64,000 bases of DNA. Origin: Alloalcanivorax marinus (GTDB lineage: Bacteria > Pseudomonadota > Gammaproteobacteria > Pseudomonadales > Alcanivoracaceae). The first letter of the stretch is position 1. The number at the start of each line of letters is the position of its first letter. Of this stretch, positions 1-9,037 are shown one piece after another. Both the position numbers and the translations under genes were made by a program. The notes below the pieces were generated by a model. The model had not been told where the DNA came from. It saw only the letters and a program-made list of their open reading frames with translations, and did not search any database. Where the stretch lies: NCBI RefSeq assembly GCF_016785095.1, contig NZ_JAEKJB010000002.1:524040-588039 (forward strand), read 5' to 3'.

Positions 1-782
1 GGCGCGGCTTTTGCGAACACTACGCCTCCGGCTTTACCTTCCTGATGCGCGCCGCCGGCATTCCGGCCCGGGTGGTGGCCGGCTATCAAGGCGGTGAACG
101 CAACGGTGATTACCTGCAGATTCGTCAGTACGACGCCCACGCCTGGAGCGAGGTATGGCTCAATGGCCGCTGGCAACGGGTGGACCCCACCGCCGCGGTG
201 GCCCCGGAACGCATCGAACTGGGCCTGCGTGGTCTGGTGGAGCAACGCGCCGACAGCGGCGGTGACGCGGTGACCGGTGCCCTGGGGCGTCTGCCGGTGC
301 TGTTCCGCCTGCGGCAATGGATGGACTATGTGGACTTCAACTGGCAGAAGTGGGTGCTGGGCTATCGTCAGGAGGATCAGCGTGCCCTGATCGAACGGCT
401 GCTGGGGGCGTTCACGCCTACCCGCGTGGCGCTTGCCCTGGTGGGCGCGGTGTTGCTGGTATGCGCGGCGTTGGCGGTAGTGATACTGGCGCGCCGCCGG
501 GACGACCCGGCGCGGCCCCTGGAGCGGGAGTTCGGGCGCCTGCGCCGGGGGCTCGCCAGGCGTGGTCTGGATGTGAGTGCCTGCCATTCCGCCGCCGCCC
601 TGGAAGCGGCGGTGGGGCGTCGCTGGCCGGGCAGTGCTGCCCGTGCCGGGCACTGGCGGCGCTATTTCGAGTACCTGGCCTACCGCCGCGACGGCGACCC
701 GCCCCGGGCCGAACTGCACCAACTGGGCCGCCGGCGCCGGGCGCTGCTGAGCGGTTTGAATGCCGGCGCGGACCGCGCCTAG
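1..782 (+). CDS. TgpA-like transglutaminase, C-terminal part (truncated at window edge)
   Basis: The reading frame is already open at the left edge; the first whole codon is at position 3. It opens with FCEHYASGFTFLMRAAGIPA, the transglutaminase-core segment with the catalytic Cys, followed by an aromatic/His segment (DAHAWSEVW) and an Asp (RVDPT), the usual Cys-His-Asp triad order. A single hydrophobic segment (about VALALVGAVLLVCAALAVVILA) follows, then an Arg-rich cytoplasmic tail. This is the architecture of TgpA/DUF3488-type membrane transglutaminases, whose N-terminal membrane helices would lie upstream of the window. Substrate is unknown. Family call is firm; exact orthology is inferred. 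Confidence 0.85.
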   Translation, partial: RGFCEHYASGFTFLMRAAGIPARVVAGYQGGERNGDYLQIRQYDAHAWSEVWLNGRWQRVDPTAAVAPERIELGLRGLVEQRADSGGDAVTGALGRLPVLFRLRQWMDYVDFNWQKWVLGYRQEDQRALIERLLGAFTPTRVALALVGAVLLVCAALAVVILARRRDDPARPLEREFGRLRRGLARRGLDVSACHSAAALEAAVGRRWPGSAARAGHWRRYFEYLAYRRDGDPPRAELHQLGRRRRALLSGLNAGADRA

Positions 783-847
783 CATGAACCACGGCAACAC
801 AATGCGGGCATCAACGACGGATAATGAAAATCAAGGGAGGAATCGCT

Positions 848-1624
848 ATGGGGGTCGCACGTTACAAGGAAGCCCTGTCACTTACCGAGCACTCGCCCTG
901 GGCGCGCCGTTTCTGGGACGCCCTGGTGCCCCTCAAGGACCGGGTGGTGGAGCATCCGCTGTTCGTCCAGATGGGGCAGGGCAATCTGTCCCTGGAACGC
1001 TTCCAGGATGCTCTGCTGCATTTCTATCCGCTGGTGGAGAATTTCCCCAAGTACATGGGGCTGGCCCTGGCCAAGACCCGGGCCGGGCGCCTGCCCGGCC
1101 ACGAGGACACCAAGAACTGGCTGATCGGCAACATCAAGATCGAGCAGCGCCACGCCTACTGGTATCAGGACTGGGCCGCCGGCTTCGGCCTGGACCGCCG
1201 GCGCCTGGAGACCACCACGCCACCACCGGCGATGGACGCCGTCAATCAGTTTCTGTGGAGCATCGGTCACCAGGGCACCCTGGAAGAGAGCATCGCCGCC
1301 ACCAATCTGGCCATTGAATGGGCCACCGGTGAGTGGAGCCAGCGCGTGGTGGCCGGCGTCAAGCACTACGCCGAGCAGGGGCGCGCCGACATCAACCGCC
1401 ACACCATGGCCTGGCTGCGGGCCCATGCCAGTTACGACGACGCTCATCCCCACGAAGCCATGGAACTGGTCAAGCGGCTGGCGGTGGACGAACCCGCCCG
1501 ACGGCGCGCCTTCACCGCCGCGCGACGCGGCCTGGAATATTATGTGCTGGCGCTGGACGATTGTTACCAGCAGGCCGGAAAACGCTCGTTGGTGGTGCCG
1601 CCAGTACTCGCTGATTCAAATTAG
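848..1624 (+). CDS. TenA/PqqC-like (heme-oxygenase fold) protein
   Basis: About 258 residues, helical, with regularly spaced acidic and His residues (IKIEQRHAYWYQDWAAGFG; GEWSQRVVAGVKHY; EYYVLALDDCY) typical of the TENA/THI-4/PqqC-like family, which includes thiaminase-like and iron-dependent oxygenase members. The start at 848 is chosen because AAGGGAGGA sits 7 bases upstream; an in-frame ATG at 824 has no comparable site. It is preceded by the transglutaminase gene with a 65-base gap and followed by a hairpin. Substrate cannot be assigned from sequence; no pqqABDE genes are nearby, so a role in PQQ synthesis is not supported. Confidence 0.7.
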   Translation: MGVARYKEALSLTEHSPWARRFWDALVPLKDRVVEHPLFVQMGQGNLSLERFQDALLHFYPLVENFPKYMGLALAKTRAGRLPGHEDTKNWLIGNIKIEQRHAYWYQDWAAGFGLDRRRLETTTPPPAMDAVNQFLWSIGHQGTLEESIAATNLAIEWATGEWSQRVVAGVKHYAEQGRADINRHTMAWLRAHASYDDAHPHEAMELVKRLAVDEPARRRAFTAARRGLEYYVLALDDCYQQAGKRSLVVPPVLADSN

Positions 1625-1673
1625 CGCGCCATTTTTTGAAGAGAAATTCGTTTGATTCTCATTATTGAAAAAA

Positions 1674-1697
1674 AGGGGCTCGTTATTTTGAGCCCTT
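1674..1697 (+). terminator. Possible rho-independent terminator after the TenA-like gene
   Basis: A 6-bp GC-rich stem GGGCTC/GAGCCC (76-81 with 90-95), extended by one G-T and one A-T pair, has an AT-rich 8-base loop. An A-run lies upstream, and the downstream sequence TTAGTATTTC is T-rich but not a strict T-run. The position 50 bases after a stop codon fits a terminator. Confidence 0.45.
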
Positions 1698-1776
1698 AGT
1701 ATTTCAGAGAGTATTTTAACAAATAGAACAATAAAATTGCTGGACCACGAAAAACATCAACGCTATTTTCCGCCGG

Positions 1777-1833
1777 AAGGGAGGCGCAAGCCTCTTTTGA
1801 CGGGCATTCGCCGATGAACGGCGACCTTAGGTC
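1777..1833 (+). promoter_or_regulatory. Structured 5' leader upstream of the c-di-GMP enzyme gene
   Basis: Three consecutive hairpins lie just before the start codon. The first has stem GAGGC/GCCTC with a GCAA tetraloop, extended by A-T and G-T pairs and followed by TTTT (1777-1798). The second is CGCCG-atgaa-CGGCG (1809-1823). The third is GACC-tta-GGTC (1823-1833). The first resembles an intrinsic terminator placed in a leader, so attenuation or a riboswitch is possible. I could not match it to the c-di-GMP-I (GEMM) consensus. Confidence 0.35.
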
Positions 1834-1845
1834 GGGAAAAGAAAG

Positions 1846-3981
1846 ATGATGGTCCATTCATTGAATGAAGCATCGCGCCTGGGCGCGCTTACCGATTATA
1901 AAGTTTTTGGCACACCGCCCGAAAAGGAATTCGACCGGATCGTCAAGCTGATGGCGGAGGTGTTTTCCATGCCGACCGCGCTGATTGGCTTCATGGGCGG
2001 TGAATCGCATTATTTCAAGGCGCGGGTCGGCTTCGACGCTTGCGAGGCTTCCCGGGAGGTGTCGTTTTGCACCTATACCGTGGAAAGCAATCAATTGCTG
2101 GTGATCCCGGATACCCACGCGGACCCGGCCTATCGGGACAGCCCTCTGGTGCAGGGCCCGCCGGGCATTCGCTTCTATGCCGGCGCGCCCATCCGCAGCC
2201 CGGATGGCCATTGCCTCGGCGCCATCAGCCTGGTGGACTACGTGCCACGCGCGCCCCTGAGCGCGGCGCAGGAGACCATGCTGGAGGAGTTCGCCGAGAT
2301 GGTGATGGACCATCTCAACCGGCGCCGCCTGCTGATGGTGCGTCGCGCCGCTCTGAAGCTGGCATCCTCGATTCCCGACGCGATCATCTGCACCAACCAT
2401 TTCGATGAAGTCACGTTCTGGAACAAAGGCGCTGAAGGTCTTACCGGTATCCATGGCAACAAGGCGCGGGGTCGCAAACTGGGTGCGCTGTTGGGCGCTC
2501 AGTTTCAGCACCTGCTGTTCGATGTCGGCCAGCACGCTGGTCTGGACCGGCGCCCGGTGGAGAACGAACGCAGCTTCATTTTGCGTGACGACGGCAGCCA
2601 CCGCCCGGTGGAGGTGTCGTCCGCGATCTGGATGGAGGACGATCAGCAACAGAGAGGGTTCGTGATTCGTGACGTGGCCCACCGCCAGGACCTGCAGAAC
2701 CGGGTCCGTTATCTGCGCGACAGCGACCGCCTCACCGGCTTGCCCAACCGGAGCCGGTTCCTGGAAATTGCCCAGGACTATCTGGAGCGCGGTCGGGCGT
2801 TGACGGTGCTGAAGGTCGGGCTCGATAACTTCAAGGTGGTGAACTCCTCCCTGGGCATCGCCACCGGCGACGAGGTACTGCGTGAAGCGGCGCGGCGGGT
2901 GTCCGCCCTGGCGCCGGAGCAGGCCATGGTGGCCCGACTGGCCGGCGACGAATTCGGCGTGCTGTTGTCCGGCGACCCGGACCCTGAGACCATCCACCGG
3001 TTGGGTGAGGCCATCGTCCGCGACATGGCGCGCCCTTACCGAATCCACGGTTTCGAATGCCGGCTTACCGCATGCATGGGCATTGCCTCGGCGCCGGCGG
3101 AGGCCAAGGGCGAGCTGGACAGCGCCGGTCTTCTGAAACGGGCGCTGCTGGCCCTGCAGGAGGCAAAATGCCGGGGGGCCAACCAGAGCGTGGTGTTCAC
3201 GTCGGCGCTTAGCGAGCAGGCGGACAAGAAGCATCGCCTGGAGCAGGACCTGCGCACCGCCTTTCAACAGCACGATTTCGAGTTGCACTTCCAGCCGCAG
3301 AATACCCTCGACTCCGGCAAGGTGGTGGGCGCCGAGGCCCTGCTGCGCTGGCGGCACCGCGAGCGGGGTCTGGTGTCCCCGGCGGAGTTCATCAGCGTGC
3401 TCGAGGTCAGTGACCAGGCGTTGCGGGTGGGCGACTGGATACTGGAAGCCAGTTGCGCCTTCGCGGCGGCGCAGCGGGTTCGGCACGAGACCTTCCGGGT
3501 CGGCGTCAATCTGTTCCCTTGCCAGCTCCATGATCCGGAGCTCGCCAATAAGGTGGAGGCCCTGCTGAACCGCTATGGGCTGCCGCCCCAGGCGCTGGAA
3601 CTGGAAATCACCGAGACCACCATCCTCGAGAGCAGCCCGGATATTCTGGGGACACTGCGGCGGCTGCATGATCTGGGCGTGGGAATCGCCTTTGATGATT
3701 ACGGCACCGGTTATGCCTCCCTGAGCCTGCTCAAGAAATACCCGCTGACGCGGCTCAAGATCGACCGTCAGTTCGTCGCCAATCTGGGGACCAGCCCGCA
3801 TGACCTGGCGATCGTTAATTCGATCATCGTGCTGGGCCGCAATCTGGGGCTGGAGGTGATCGCCGAGGGCATCGAGGAACAGGGCCAGATGGAGATGCTG
3901 CTGCGCCTGGGGTGCCAGGAAGGGCAGGGTTATTGGTTCAGCCGCCCGGTGCCGGAGGCGGAGTTTCCCACCAGCCAGTGA
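1846..3981 (+). CDS. GAF-PAS-GGDEF-EAL c-di-GMP turnover protein
   Basis: 711 residues, no membrane segment, so probably cytoplasmic. The order is GAF (about 20-160), PAS (about 165-285), GGDEF (about 290-450) and EAL (about 465-705). The diguanylate cyclase motif reads AGDEF at 366-370, a substitution often still compatible with activity. The phosphodiesterase side looks intact: EALLRW at 497, EITET at 587, DDYGTG from 617, and AEGIEE near the end. It is therefore likely a c-di-GMP phosphodiesterase with a regulatory or active GGDEF domain, controlled by ligand binding to GAF/PAS. Two adjacent ATGs (1846, 1849) are possible starts. Confidence 0.93.
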   Translation: MMVHSLNEASRLGALTDYKVFGTPPEKEFDRIVKLMAEVFSMPTALIGFMGGESHYFKARVGFDACEASREVSFCTYTVESNQLLVIPDTHADPAYRDSPLVQGPPGIRFYAGAPIRSPDGHCLGAISLVDYVPRAPLSAAQETMLEEFAEMVMDHLNRRRLLMVRRAALKLASSIPDAIICTNHFDEVTFWNKGAEGLTGIHGNKARGRKLGALLGAQFQHLLFDVGQHAGLDRRPVENERSFILRDDGSHRPVEVSSAIWMEDDQQQRGFVIRDVAHRQDLQNRVRYLRDSDRLTGLPNRSRFLEIAQDYLERGRALTVLKVGLDNFKVVNSSLGIATGDEVLREAARRVSALAPEQAMVARLAGDEFGVLLSGDPDPETIHRLGEAIVRDMARPYRIHGFECRLTACMGIASAPAEAKGELDSAGLLKRALLALQEAKCRGANQSVVFTSALSEQADKKHRLEQDLRTAFQQHDFELHFQPQNTLDSGKVVGAEALLRWRHRERGLVSPAEFISVLEVSDQALRVGDWILEASCAFAAAQRVRHETFRVGVNLFPCQLHDPELANKVEALLNRYGLPPQALELEITETTILESSPDILGTLRRLHDLGVGIAFDDYGTGYASLSLLKKYPLTRLKIDRQFVANLGTSPHDLAIVNSIIVLGRNLGLEVIAEGIEEQGQMEMLLRLGCQEGQGYWFSRPVPEAEFPTSQ

Positions 3982-4041
3982 TCCACCCCGCGCGCGCTTT
4001 CCGATACCATGCCGGTTTTCCTGGCCAAGGGTGCAGGCGCG

Positions 4042-6477
4042 ATGTCGAACATGAACCCCGCCTCCCTGCCCGTGGAGGCGGTGCTGCCGGAATTGCTGGA
4101 CTGCCTGGCGGGGCAGGGTGGGGCGGTGCTGGAGGCGCCGCCGGGGGCTGGCAAGTCCACCCGGGTGCCGCTGGCTCTGCTGGGCGCGCCCTGGCGAGGC
4201 GAGCGCCGGATTCTGGTGCTGGAGCCGCGCCGGGTGGCGGCGCGGGCGGTGGCCACCTTCATGGCCCGCCAGCTTGGCGAACCGGTGGGTGCGACCGTGG
4301 GCTACCGCACCCGGCTGGATTCCCGGGTCGGGGCGACCCCCCTTGTGGAAGTAGTCACCGAGGGCGTGCTGACGCGGTTGTTGCTGGATGATCCTTCCCT
4401 GGACGGCTACGCCGCGGTGCTGTTCGATGAATTCCATGAGCGTTCCCTACAAGCGGATCTGGGCCTGGCCCTGGTCCAGGAAGTGCGTGGCGCGCTGCGC
4501 GAGGACCTGCGTCTGCTGGTGATGTCCGCCACCCTGGCGGTGGGGCCGCTGGCGGCAGGGTTGGGGTTGCCGGTGGTACGCAGCGAGGGTCGCGTGTTCC
4601 CGGTCACCATCGACCATGCGCCGCCGCCTCGCGACGGTGATCCCCTGGAACACTGCGCCCGGCAGGTGGCGGCGCTGGCCGGGCGGGGCACCACCCTGGT
4701 GTTTCTGCCCGGCGTGCGCGAGATCGAGCGGGTGCGTGAACGGCTCCGTGACGGCCCGCCGGTACAGGTGTTGCACGGGCGGCTGGACGGCGACGCCCAA
4801 GCGGCGGTCCTGGATGCCGGTGACGAAGCCCGGGTGGTACTGGCCACCAACGTGGCGGAGACCAGCGTTACCCTGGGCGGCGTCACCACCGTGGTGGACA
4901 GTGGCCTGGAACGGCGCCCGGATTATGACCCCCGCCGTCATCGCACGCGTCTGGTGACGCGCCGCATCAGCCAGGCCAACGCCGATCAACGCGCCGGGCG
5001 GGCCGGTCGCCTCGGCCCTGGTCGCTGCCTGCGGCTGTGGGCTCGCGAAGAGGTGCTGGCCCGGCACATCGAGCCGGAGATTCATCACACCGCCCTGGAC
5101 GCCCTGGTACTCGATCTGGCCCGTTGGGGCTGCCGGGACCCGGCGGAGCTGTTCTGGCTCGACCCGCCGCCGGCCGGCCCCTGGCGTGCCGCCACGGGCC
5201 GCCTGCGCGAAGCCGGCGCCCTGGACGCGGCGGGTGGCCTTACCGAGTTGGGCCGACGCCTGCACGGCGTGCCGCTGCCGCCGGACCTGGCCGCTCTGGT
5301 GCTGCTAGGCCGTGATCGTGGCCGCCGCCGGGCCGCCGCCGCCCTGGCGCTGCTGCTCAACGAGCGAACCCCCGGCCTGGACCGGGAGCCGGATCTGTCC
5401 CGGCGCCTGCGGCGTTTTTCGCAACGTCCCGACGATTGGCCGCTGCTGGCCCGGGAGTGGCGGCGCCTCGCCGGTGAGCGCCAGGATCGGGATAATGGCT
5501 CACCGCTGGACGTCTTGCTGGCCGCCGCCTTCCCGGAGCGGCTGGCACGGGTTCGCGATGGCGATGCCCGTCGCTATCTGCTCGCCGATGGCAGTGGCGC
5601 GCGCCTTGATGCGGACAGCCCGTTCATCGGGCGTGATTGGCTGCTGGTGCTGGATACCGACGGTCGTGCCCAGGATGCGCGGGTGCGTCTGGCCTGGCCG
5701 TTGAGCGACGACGTTCTGGCCATGGTGCTGGGTGAGCGGGGCCGCGACGAAGAACGGGTGCATTGGGATGCCGACCGCGACCGCGTGGTGGCGGAGCGGG
5801 TGCGGGCGGTGGGCGCCATCGTGCTGGAGCGGCGTCCCCTGGCGAACCCGCCGCCGGCGCTGCTGGAACGGGGGCTGCTGGACGGAGTTCGAGCCCGGGG
5901 CCTGGAGCTGCTTCCCTGGGACGAGGCGGACCGGCAATGGCGCGCCCGGCTGGCCTGGATGCACCGGTTGGCGCCGGATGCCTGGCCGGCCATGGACGAC
6001 GACGCCCTGCTGGCCGGGCTGGAGACCTGGTTGCTGCCGTTCCTGGCCGGCCGGCGTACCCTGCGTGATCTTAACCAGGTGCCGCTGCGCCAGGCGCTCA
6101 ACCTGCTGCTGGCGCCGGGCCAGGCCGCCGAGCTGGAGCGGGACCTGCCGGCCCGTTGCCCGGTGGCCTCCGGGCGCGATGTGACAATCAATTACCGGGC
6201 CGAGGGTGGCCCGCGACTGGCGGTGAAGCTGCAGGAGTGTTTCGGCATGGAGTGTCTGCCGGCGCTGGCCGGCGGGCGGCTCGCGCTGACCGCCGAGCTG
6301 CTCACGCCCGCCGGGCGACCGGCGGCGATCACCGGCGATCTGGCGCGTTTCTGGCGGGAAGGCTACCCGGCGGTGCGCAAGGACCTGCGTGGCCGCTATC
6401 CCAAACACCCCTGGCCGGAGGACCCGACCACCGCGCAAGCCACCGGTAAAACCAAGCGGGCGTTGAGCGATCGCTGA
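4042..6477 (+). CDS. hrpB: ATP-dependent helicase HrpB
   Basis: About 811 residues, the usual HrpB length. It shows a Walker A PPGAGKST at 33-40, DEFHE (DEAH-box variant) at 129-133, the SAT motif MSATL at about 161, and the later helicase motif QRAGRAGRLGPG, followed by the HrpB-specific C-terminal region. The start at 4042 gives MSNMNPASLPVEAVLPELL, which aligns with the N-terminus I recall for E. coli HrpB (SLPVAAVLPELL). ATG at 4009 would add 11 residues, and ATG at 4051 is also possible. HrpB is a superfamily-2 RNA helicase-like protein of unclear physiological role. Confidence 0.93.
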   Translation: MSNMNPASLPVEAVLPELLDCLAGQGGAVLEAPPGAGKSTRVPLALLGAPWRGERRILVLEPRRVAARAVATFMARQLGEPVGATVGYRTRLDSRVGATPLVEVVTEGVLTRLLLDDPSLDGYAAVLFDEFHERSLQADLGLALVQEVRGALREDLRLLVMSATLAVGPLAAGLGLPVVRSEGRVFPVTIDHAPPPRDGDPLEHCARQVAALAGRGTTLVFLPGVREIERVRERLRDGPPVQVLHGRLDGDAQAAVLDAGDEARVVLATNVAETSVTLGGVTTVVDSGLERRPDYDPRRHRTRLVTRRISQANADQRAGRAGRLGPGRCLRLWAREEVLARHIEPEIHHTALDALVLDLARWGCRDPAELFWLDPPPAGPWRAATGRLREAGALDAAGGLTELGRRLHGVPLPPDLAALVLLGRDRGRRRAAAALALLLNERTPGLDREPDLSRRLRRFSQRPDDWPLLAREWRRLAGERQDRDNGSPLDVLLAAAFPERLARVRDGDARRYLLADGSGARLDADSPFIGRDWLLVLDTDGRAQDARVRLAWPLSDDVLAMVLGERGRDEERVHWDADRDRVVAERVRAVGAIVLERRPLANPPPALLERGLLDGVRARGLELLPWDEADRQWRARLAWMHRLAPDAWPAMDDDALLAGLETWLLPFLAGRRTLRDLNQVPLRQALNLLLAPGQAAELERDLPARCPVASGRDVTINYRAEGGPRLAVKLQECFGMECLPALAGGRLALTAELLTPAGRPAAITGDLARFWREGYPAVRKDLRGRYPKHPWPEDPTTAQATGKTKRALSDR

Positions 6478-6534
6478 CCCCTTTCCAAGCGGGAGCCGCT
6501 CTGCTATCAATAGCCGCTTTGTTGGGAGCGATTT

Positions 6535-7332
6535 ATGAAATACAGTTCCATTGTTGAGGCGGCCGCCGCCACCTCCATGACCGTGCCCGAGGGCTGGGGC
6601 CAGGGCCGGGCCACCTTCGGCGGCATCGTGGGCGCCATCCTGATCGCTCACATGGACGCCCATCTCAAAGCGGAGCAGGGCGACGACGTGGCGCCGCTGC
6701 GCAGTTTCTCGCTGTCCTTCGTGGCGCCGATGGCGCCGGGGCCGCTGGACCTGGACGCGGAAACCCTGCGCGCCGGCAAATCGGTGACCCAGGTTCTGGT
6801 CACCGCGCGCCAGGACGGCGCCGTGGTGGCGACCATGCTCGGCAGCCTGGGGCGCCCACGTCCCTCCTCGCTGGCGGTGCCCGGCGCCGGGGCGCCGGCC
6901 ATCAAAGCACCGGAAGAATGCATGCCAATGCCCTTCATCGAGGGCGTGACCCCGGATTTCCTGCGTTACTTCGATCTGCTCTACGCCGGTGACAACCTGC
7001 CATACACCGGTTCGCCGCGACCGGACTTCGAGGGTTACATGCGCTTCAAGGATGACAACCAGCCCCAGGACGCCGCCAGCCTGGCTTGCCTGGTGGATAC
7101 CTGGCCGGCGGCGGTGATCACCATGCTCAGCAAGCCGGCACCGATGAGTTCGCTGACCTGGACCATGGATTTCCTGGTCGATCCGGCGACCCTGCCGCCC
7201 ACCCGCGACTGGCAGTACGACGTGATCACCGACGCCTTCGCCGACGGCTACGGCCATACCCGCTCAAGGATCTGGGATGGTGAAGGGCGTCCGGTGGCCT
7301 TCAGCCGCCAGGCGGTGGTGGTATTCGCCTGA
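6535..7332 (+). CDS. Acyl-CoA thioesterase family protein (double hot-dog)
   Basis: 265 residues, the length of TesB-like thioesterase-fold proteins with two hot-dog domains. The first contains the G-G-I-x-G-A helix region (FGGIVGAILIAHMDAHL); the second ends with the RSRIWDGEGRPVAFSRQ motif typical of the family (asp/glu-gly turn then a strand). A GGGAG ribosome site lies upstream. It would hydrolyse acyl-CoA thioesters in the cytoplasm; chain-length preference is unknown. It stands alone, converging with the gene on the minus strand. Confidence 0.8.
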   Translation: MKYSSIVEAAAATSMTVPEGWGQGRATFGGIVGAILIAHMDAHLKAEQGDDVAPLRSFSLSFVAPMAPGPLDLDAETLRAGKSVTQVLVTARQDGAVVATMLGSLGRPRPSSLAVPGAGAPAIKAPEECMPMPFIEGVTPDFLRYFDLLYAGDNLPYTGSPRPDFEGYMRFKDDNQPQDAASLACLVDTWPAAVITMLSKPAPMSSLTWTMDFLVDPATLPPTRDWQYDVITDAFADGYGHTRSRIWDGEGRPVAFSRQAVVVFA

Positions 7333-7344
7333 TCCGCGGGCCGC

Positions 7345-8559
7345 TCACCCGGCTTCGCGATGCCGGCGGATGTAATCCTCGCGACCCATGGCCGCCACCA
7401 GTGCATAGGCGAGCGGCGCCGCCAGCGCATCCAGCAGGGTGCGGGTATCGTCGTCGAAGGGCTCCAGCGATGCCAGTTCCAACACGCCCAGAGCCTCGTC
7501 GCCCTGGCGGATGGTCAGGAACAGCAGGTGGCCCGGACGTATCACGCTCTGGCCGGTTTCCAGGTCCAGATAACCCGCCGGCACGTCGTGGCGCACGGTG
7601 ATCGTGCCTTCCGTGTCCAGGGCTCCGGCCAGCAGGCCGTCGCGCTCCACCCGGCCCGTTTGCCGGGCCTCGGCGTTGAGGCCCCGAGCGGCCTCCTGGT
7701 GCAGGCCATCGTCGTCCACCCGGTAGGCGGCGCCGGCCACCGCCGGCCCGTGCTCGATCATGAACGCCAGGGCCTGGTCGAGCAGCACCGCCACCCGGGG
7801 GTTACCGGCGATGTGCGCCATGAACTCGTTGAGCAGGGCCTGGCGGCGCGCTTCCCGGTCCGCGTTGTCGCGCCATTGCCGCAGGCGGTCGGATTCCCGA
7901 TTGAGCAGCAGGGTGTTGGCGTAGCTGTGGCGGGCGCTGGCGTCGAGCATGTAGCCATTGAGCGCGCACACCACCAGCGGGAAGCCGTAGAACAACAGCA
8001 ACGCCGCCGGGTCCACGGACCAGCCCAGGATCAGAGCCAGGGTCAGCGCCACCACCAGCGAGCCGAGACACCAGAACAGGGTGCGCGTGGGCGGCAGTCG
8101 CAGAATGGAAAAACCGATGATCAGCACGTAAACGGTCTCGAAGGCGGCCACCTGGCCCAGGAAGGTGTCGGCCAGTTTGATCGCGCCGAGCAGGGTGCCG
8201 GCCAGGGAGGTCATCAGCGCCAGGCCGATCAGGGTGCTCATGAAGCGCTTCAGAGCCTCCACCTTCACCGCCAGGAACAGCAGCGCCAGGGCACCGGCAA
8301 TGGGCCAGAAGCCATACAGGCGCCAGGTGGCCAGGTGGCTGTCGTCGACGAAGACCAGTACCGGTAGCGTCACCGCCAGGAACAACACGATCAGCACGTA
8401 CAGTGAACGACCGATCAGCTTACGGGCGCGGCGCAGGGCGTGAATGATGTAGGCGTCTTCCAGGGAACCGGGAAAGCGCACCCACAGGGTGGCGACCGCC
8501 CGCTTCAGATCGCGCTCCTGGCGCGCGTCCACGGCGGGCTTGGACGTGGAACCGGACAT
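7345..8559 (-). CDS. Membrane protein with C-terminal GAF-like domain
   Basis: 404 residues from ATG 8559, preferred over the upstream ATG 8601 because AGAGGGGG precedes it by 8 bases. After a short cytoplasmic N-terminus there are about six hydrophobic segments (residues roughly 50-190), including LYVLIVLFLAVTLPVLVFV and FYGFPLVVCALNGYML. A linker rich in Arg/Glu (SDRLRQWRDNADREARRQAL) leads to a GAF-like sensor domain (about 235-395). No GGDEF, kinase or HTH output domain is present. It may be a sensor that signals by protein contact; no function is assigned. Confidence 0.6.
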   Translation of the reverse strand: MSGSTSKPAVDARQERDLKRAVATLWVRFPGSLEDAYIIHALRRARKLIGRSLYVLIVLFLAVTLPVLVFVDDSHLATWRLYGFWPIAGALALLFLAVKVEALKRFMSTLIGLALMTSLAGTLLGAIKLADTFLGQVAAFETVYVLIIGFSILRLPPTRTLFWCLGSLVVALTLALILGWSVDPAALLLFYGFPLVVCALNGYMLDASARHSYANTLLLNRESDRLRQWRDNADREARRQALLNEFMAHIAGNPRVAVLLDQALAFMIEHGPAVAGAAYRVDDDGLHQEAARGLNAEARQTGRVERDGLLAGALDTEGTITVRHDVPAGYLDLETGQSVIRPGHLLFLTIRQGDEALGVLELASLEPFDDDTRTLLDALAAPLAYALVAAMGREDYIRRHREAG

Positions 8560-8737
8560 CGGTGGAACCCCCTCTTTGTTGTCGGTCTCCGTGCCCGGCA
8601 TTGGCCCGGCGGCGCGGAGCGCTTCGCGTTATTGCTTTACGTCAGGGTGCTCGTTGGCAGTAGACTGGTGCCGTCGACCGGCCCCCACCGGCGGCGACCC
8701 TAAGGAAAAATCGGTAGCCAACAAACAGGTGAGAATA

Positions 8738-9001
8738 ATGGCGGATACAGCGCGTTTTGAACAGGCCCGCGAGGACGTTCAGACCCTCAACAAGAAACCC
8801 GGCAACGATGACCTTCTGTTCCTGTACGCCCACTACAAGCAGGGCAGCCAGGGCGACGTCAGCGGCAAACGTCCGGGCATGCTGGACATGGTCGGGCGCG
8901 CCAAGTACGACGCCTGGGCCAGGCTCAAGGGCATGAGCGCCGACGATGCCATGCAAAAGTACATCGACAAGGTCGAAGCCCTGCTCAAGACCCACAAGTA
9001 G
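8738..9001 (+). CDS. Acyl-CoA-binding protein
   Basis: 87 residues starting MADTARFEQAREDVQTL. It carries the ACBP family signature: LYAHYKQGSQGDV, then KYDAWARLKGMSADDAMQKY, and a C-terminal helix, with the conserved Tyr and Lys residues that hold acyl-CoA. ACBP is a small four-helix cytosolic carrier buffering acyl-CoA esters and is uncommon but known in bacteria with active lipid metabolism. A longer in-frame opening begins upstream at 8489 but has no ACBP similarity before MADTA. Confidence 0.92.
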   Translation: MADTARFEQAREDVQTLNKKPGNDDLLFLYAHYKQGSQGDVSGKRPGMLDMVGRAKYDAWARLKGMSADDAMQKYIDKVEALLKTHK

Positions 9002-9012
9002 GCGTGGGCCGG

Positions 9013-9032
9013 GCGCCCCGACGGCGGGGCGC
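9013..9032. terminator. GC hairpin between convergent genes
   Basis: A perfect 8-bp stem (GCGCCCCG/CGGGGCGC) with loop ACGG lies between the acyl-CoA-binding protein gene and the convergent DUF805 gene. There is no T-run on either side, so termination would be imperfect. Confidence 0.4.
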
Positions 9033-9037
9033 GCCGC

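Noticed and set aside
848..1624. PqqC proper (pyrroloquinoline quinone synthesis)
   Set aside because: The fold is related, but no other pqq gene is near and the key identity to PqqC is not evident; kept as TenA/PqqC-like.
1777..1833. A GEMM (c-di-GMP-I) riboswitch in the leader of the GGDEF-EAL gene
   Set aside because: The GCAA tetraloop hairpin is suggestive but I could not place the conserved GEMM core; left as a structured leader.
1858..4437. An 859-codon minus-strand open frame opposite the GGDEF-EAL and hrpB genes
   Set aside because: It crosses two well-supported plus-strand genes, has no ribosome site and has the Gln/His/Arg-rich composition typical of antisense frames here.
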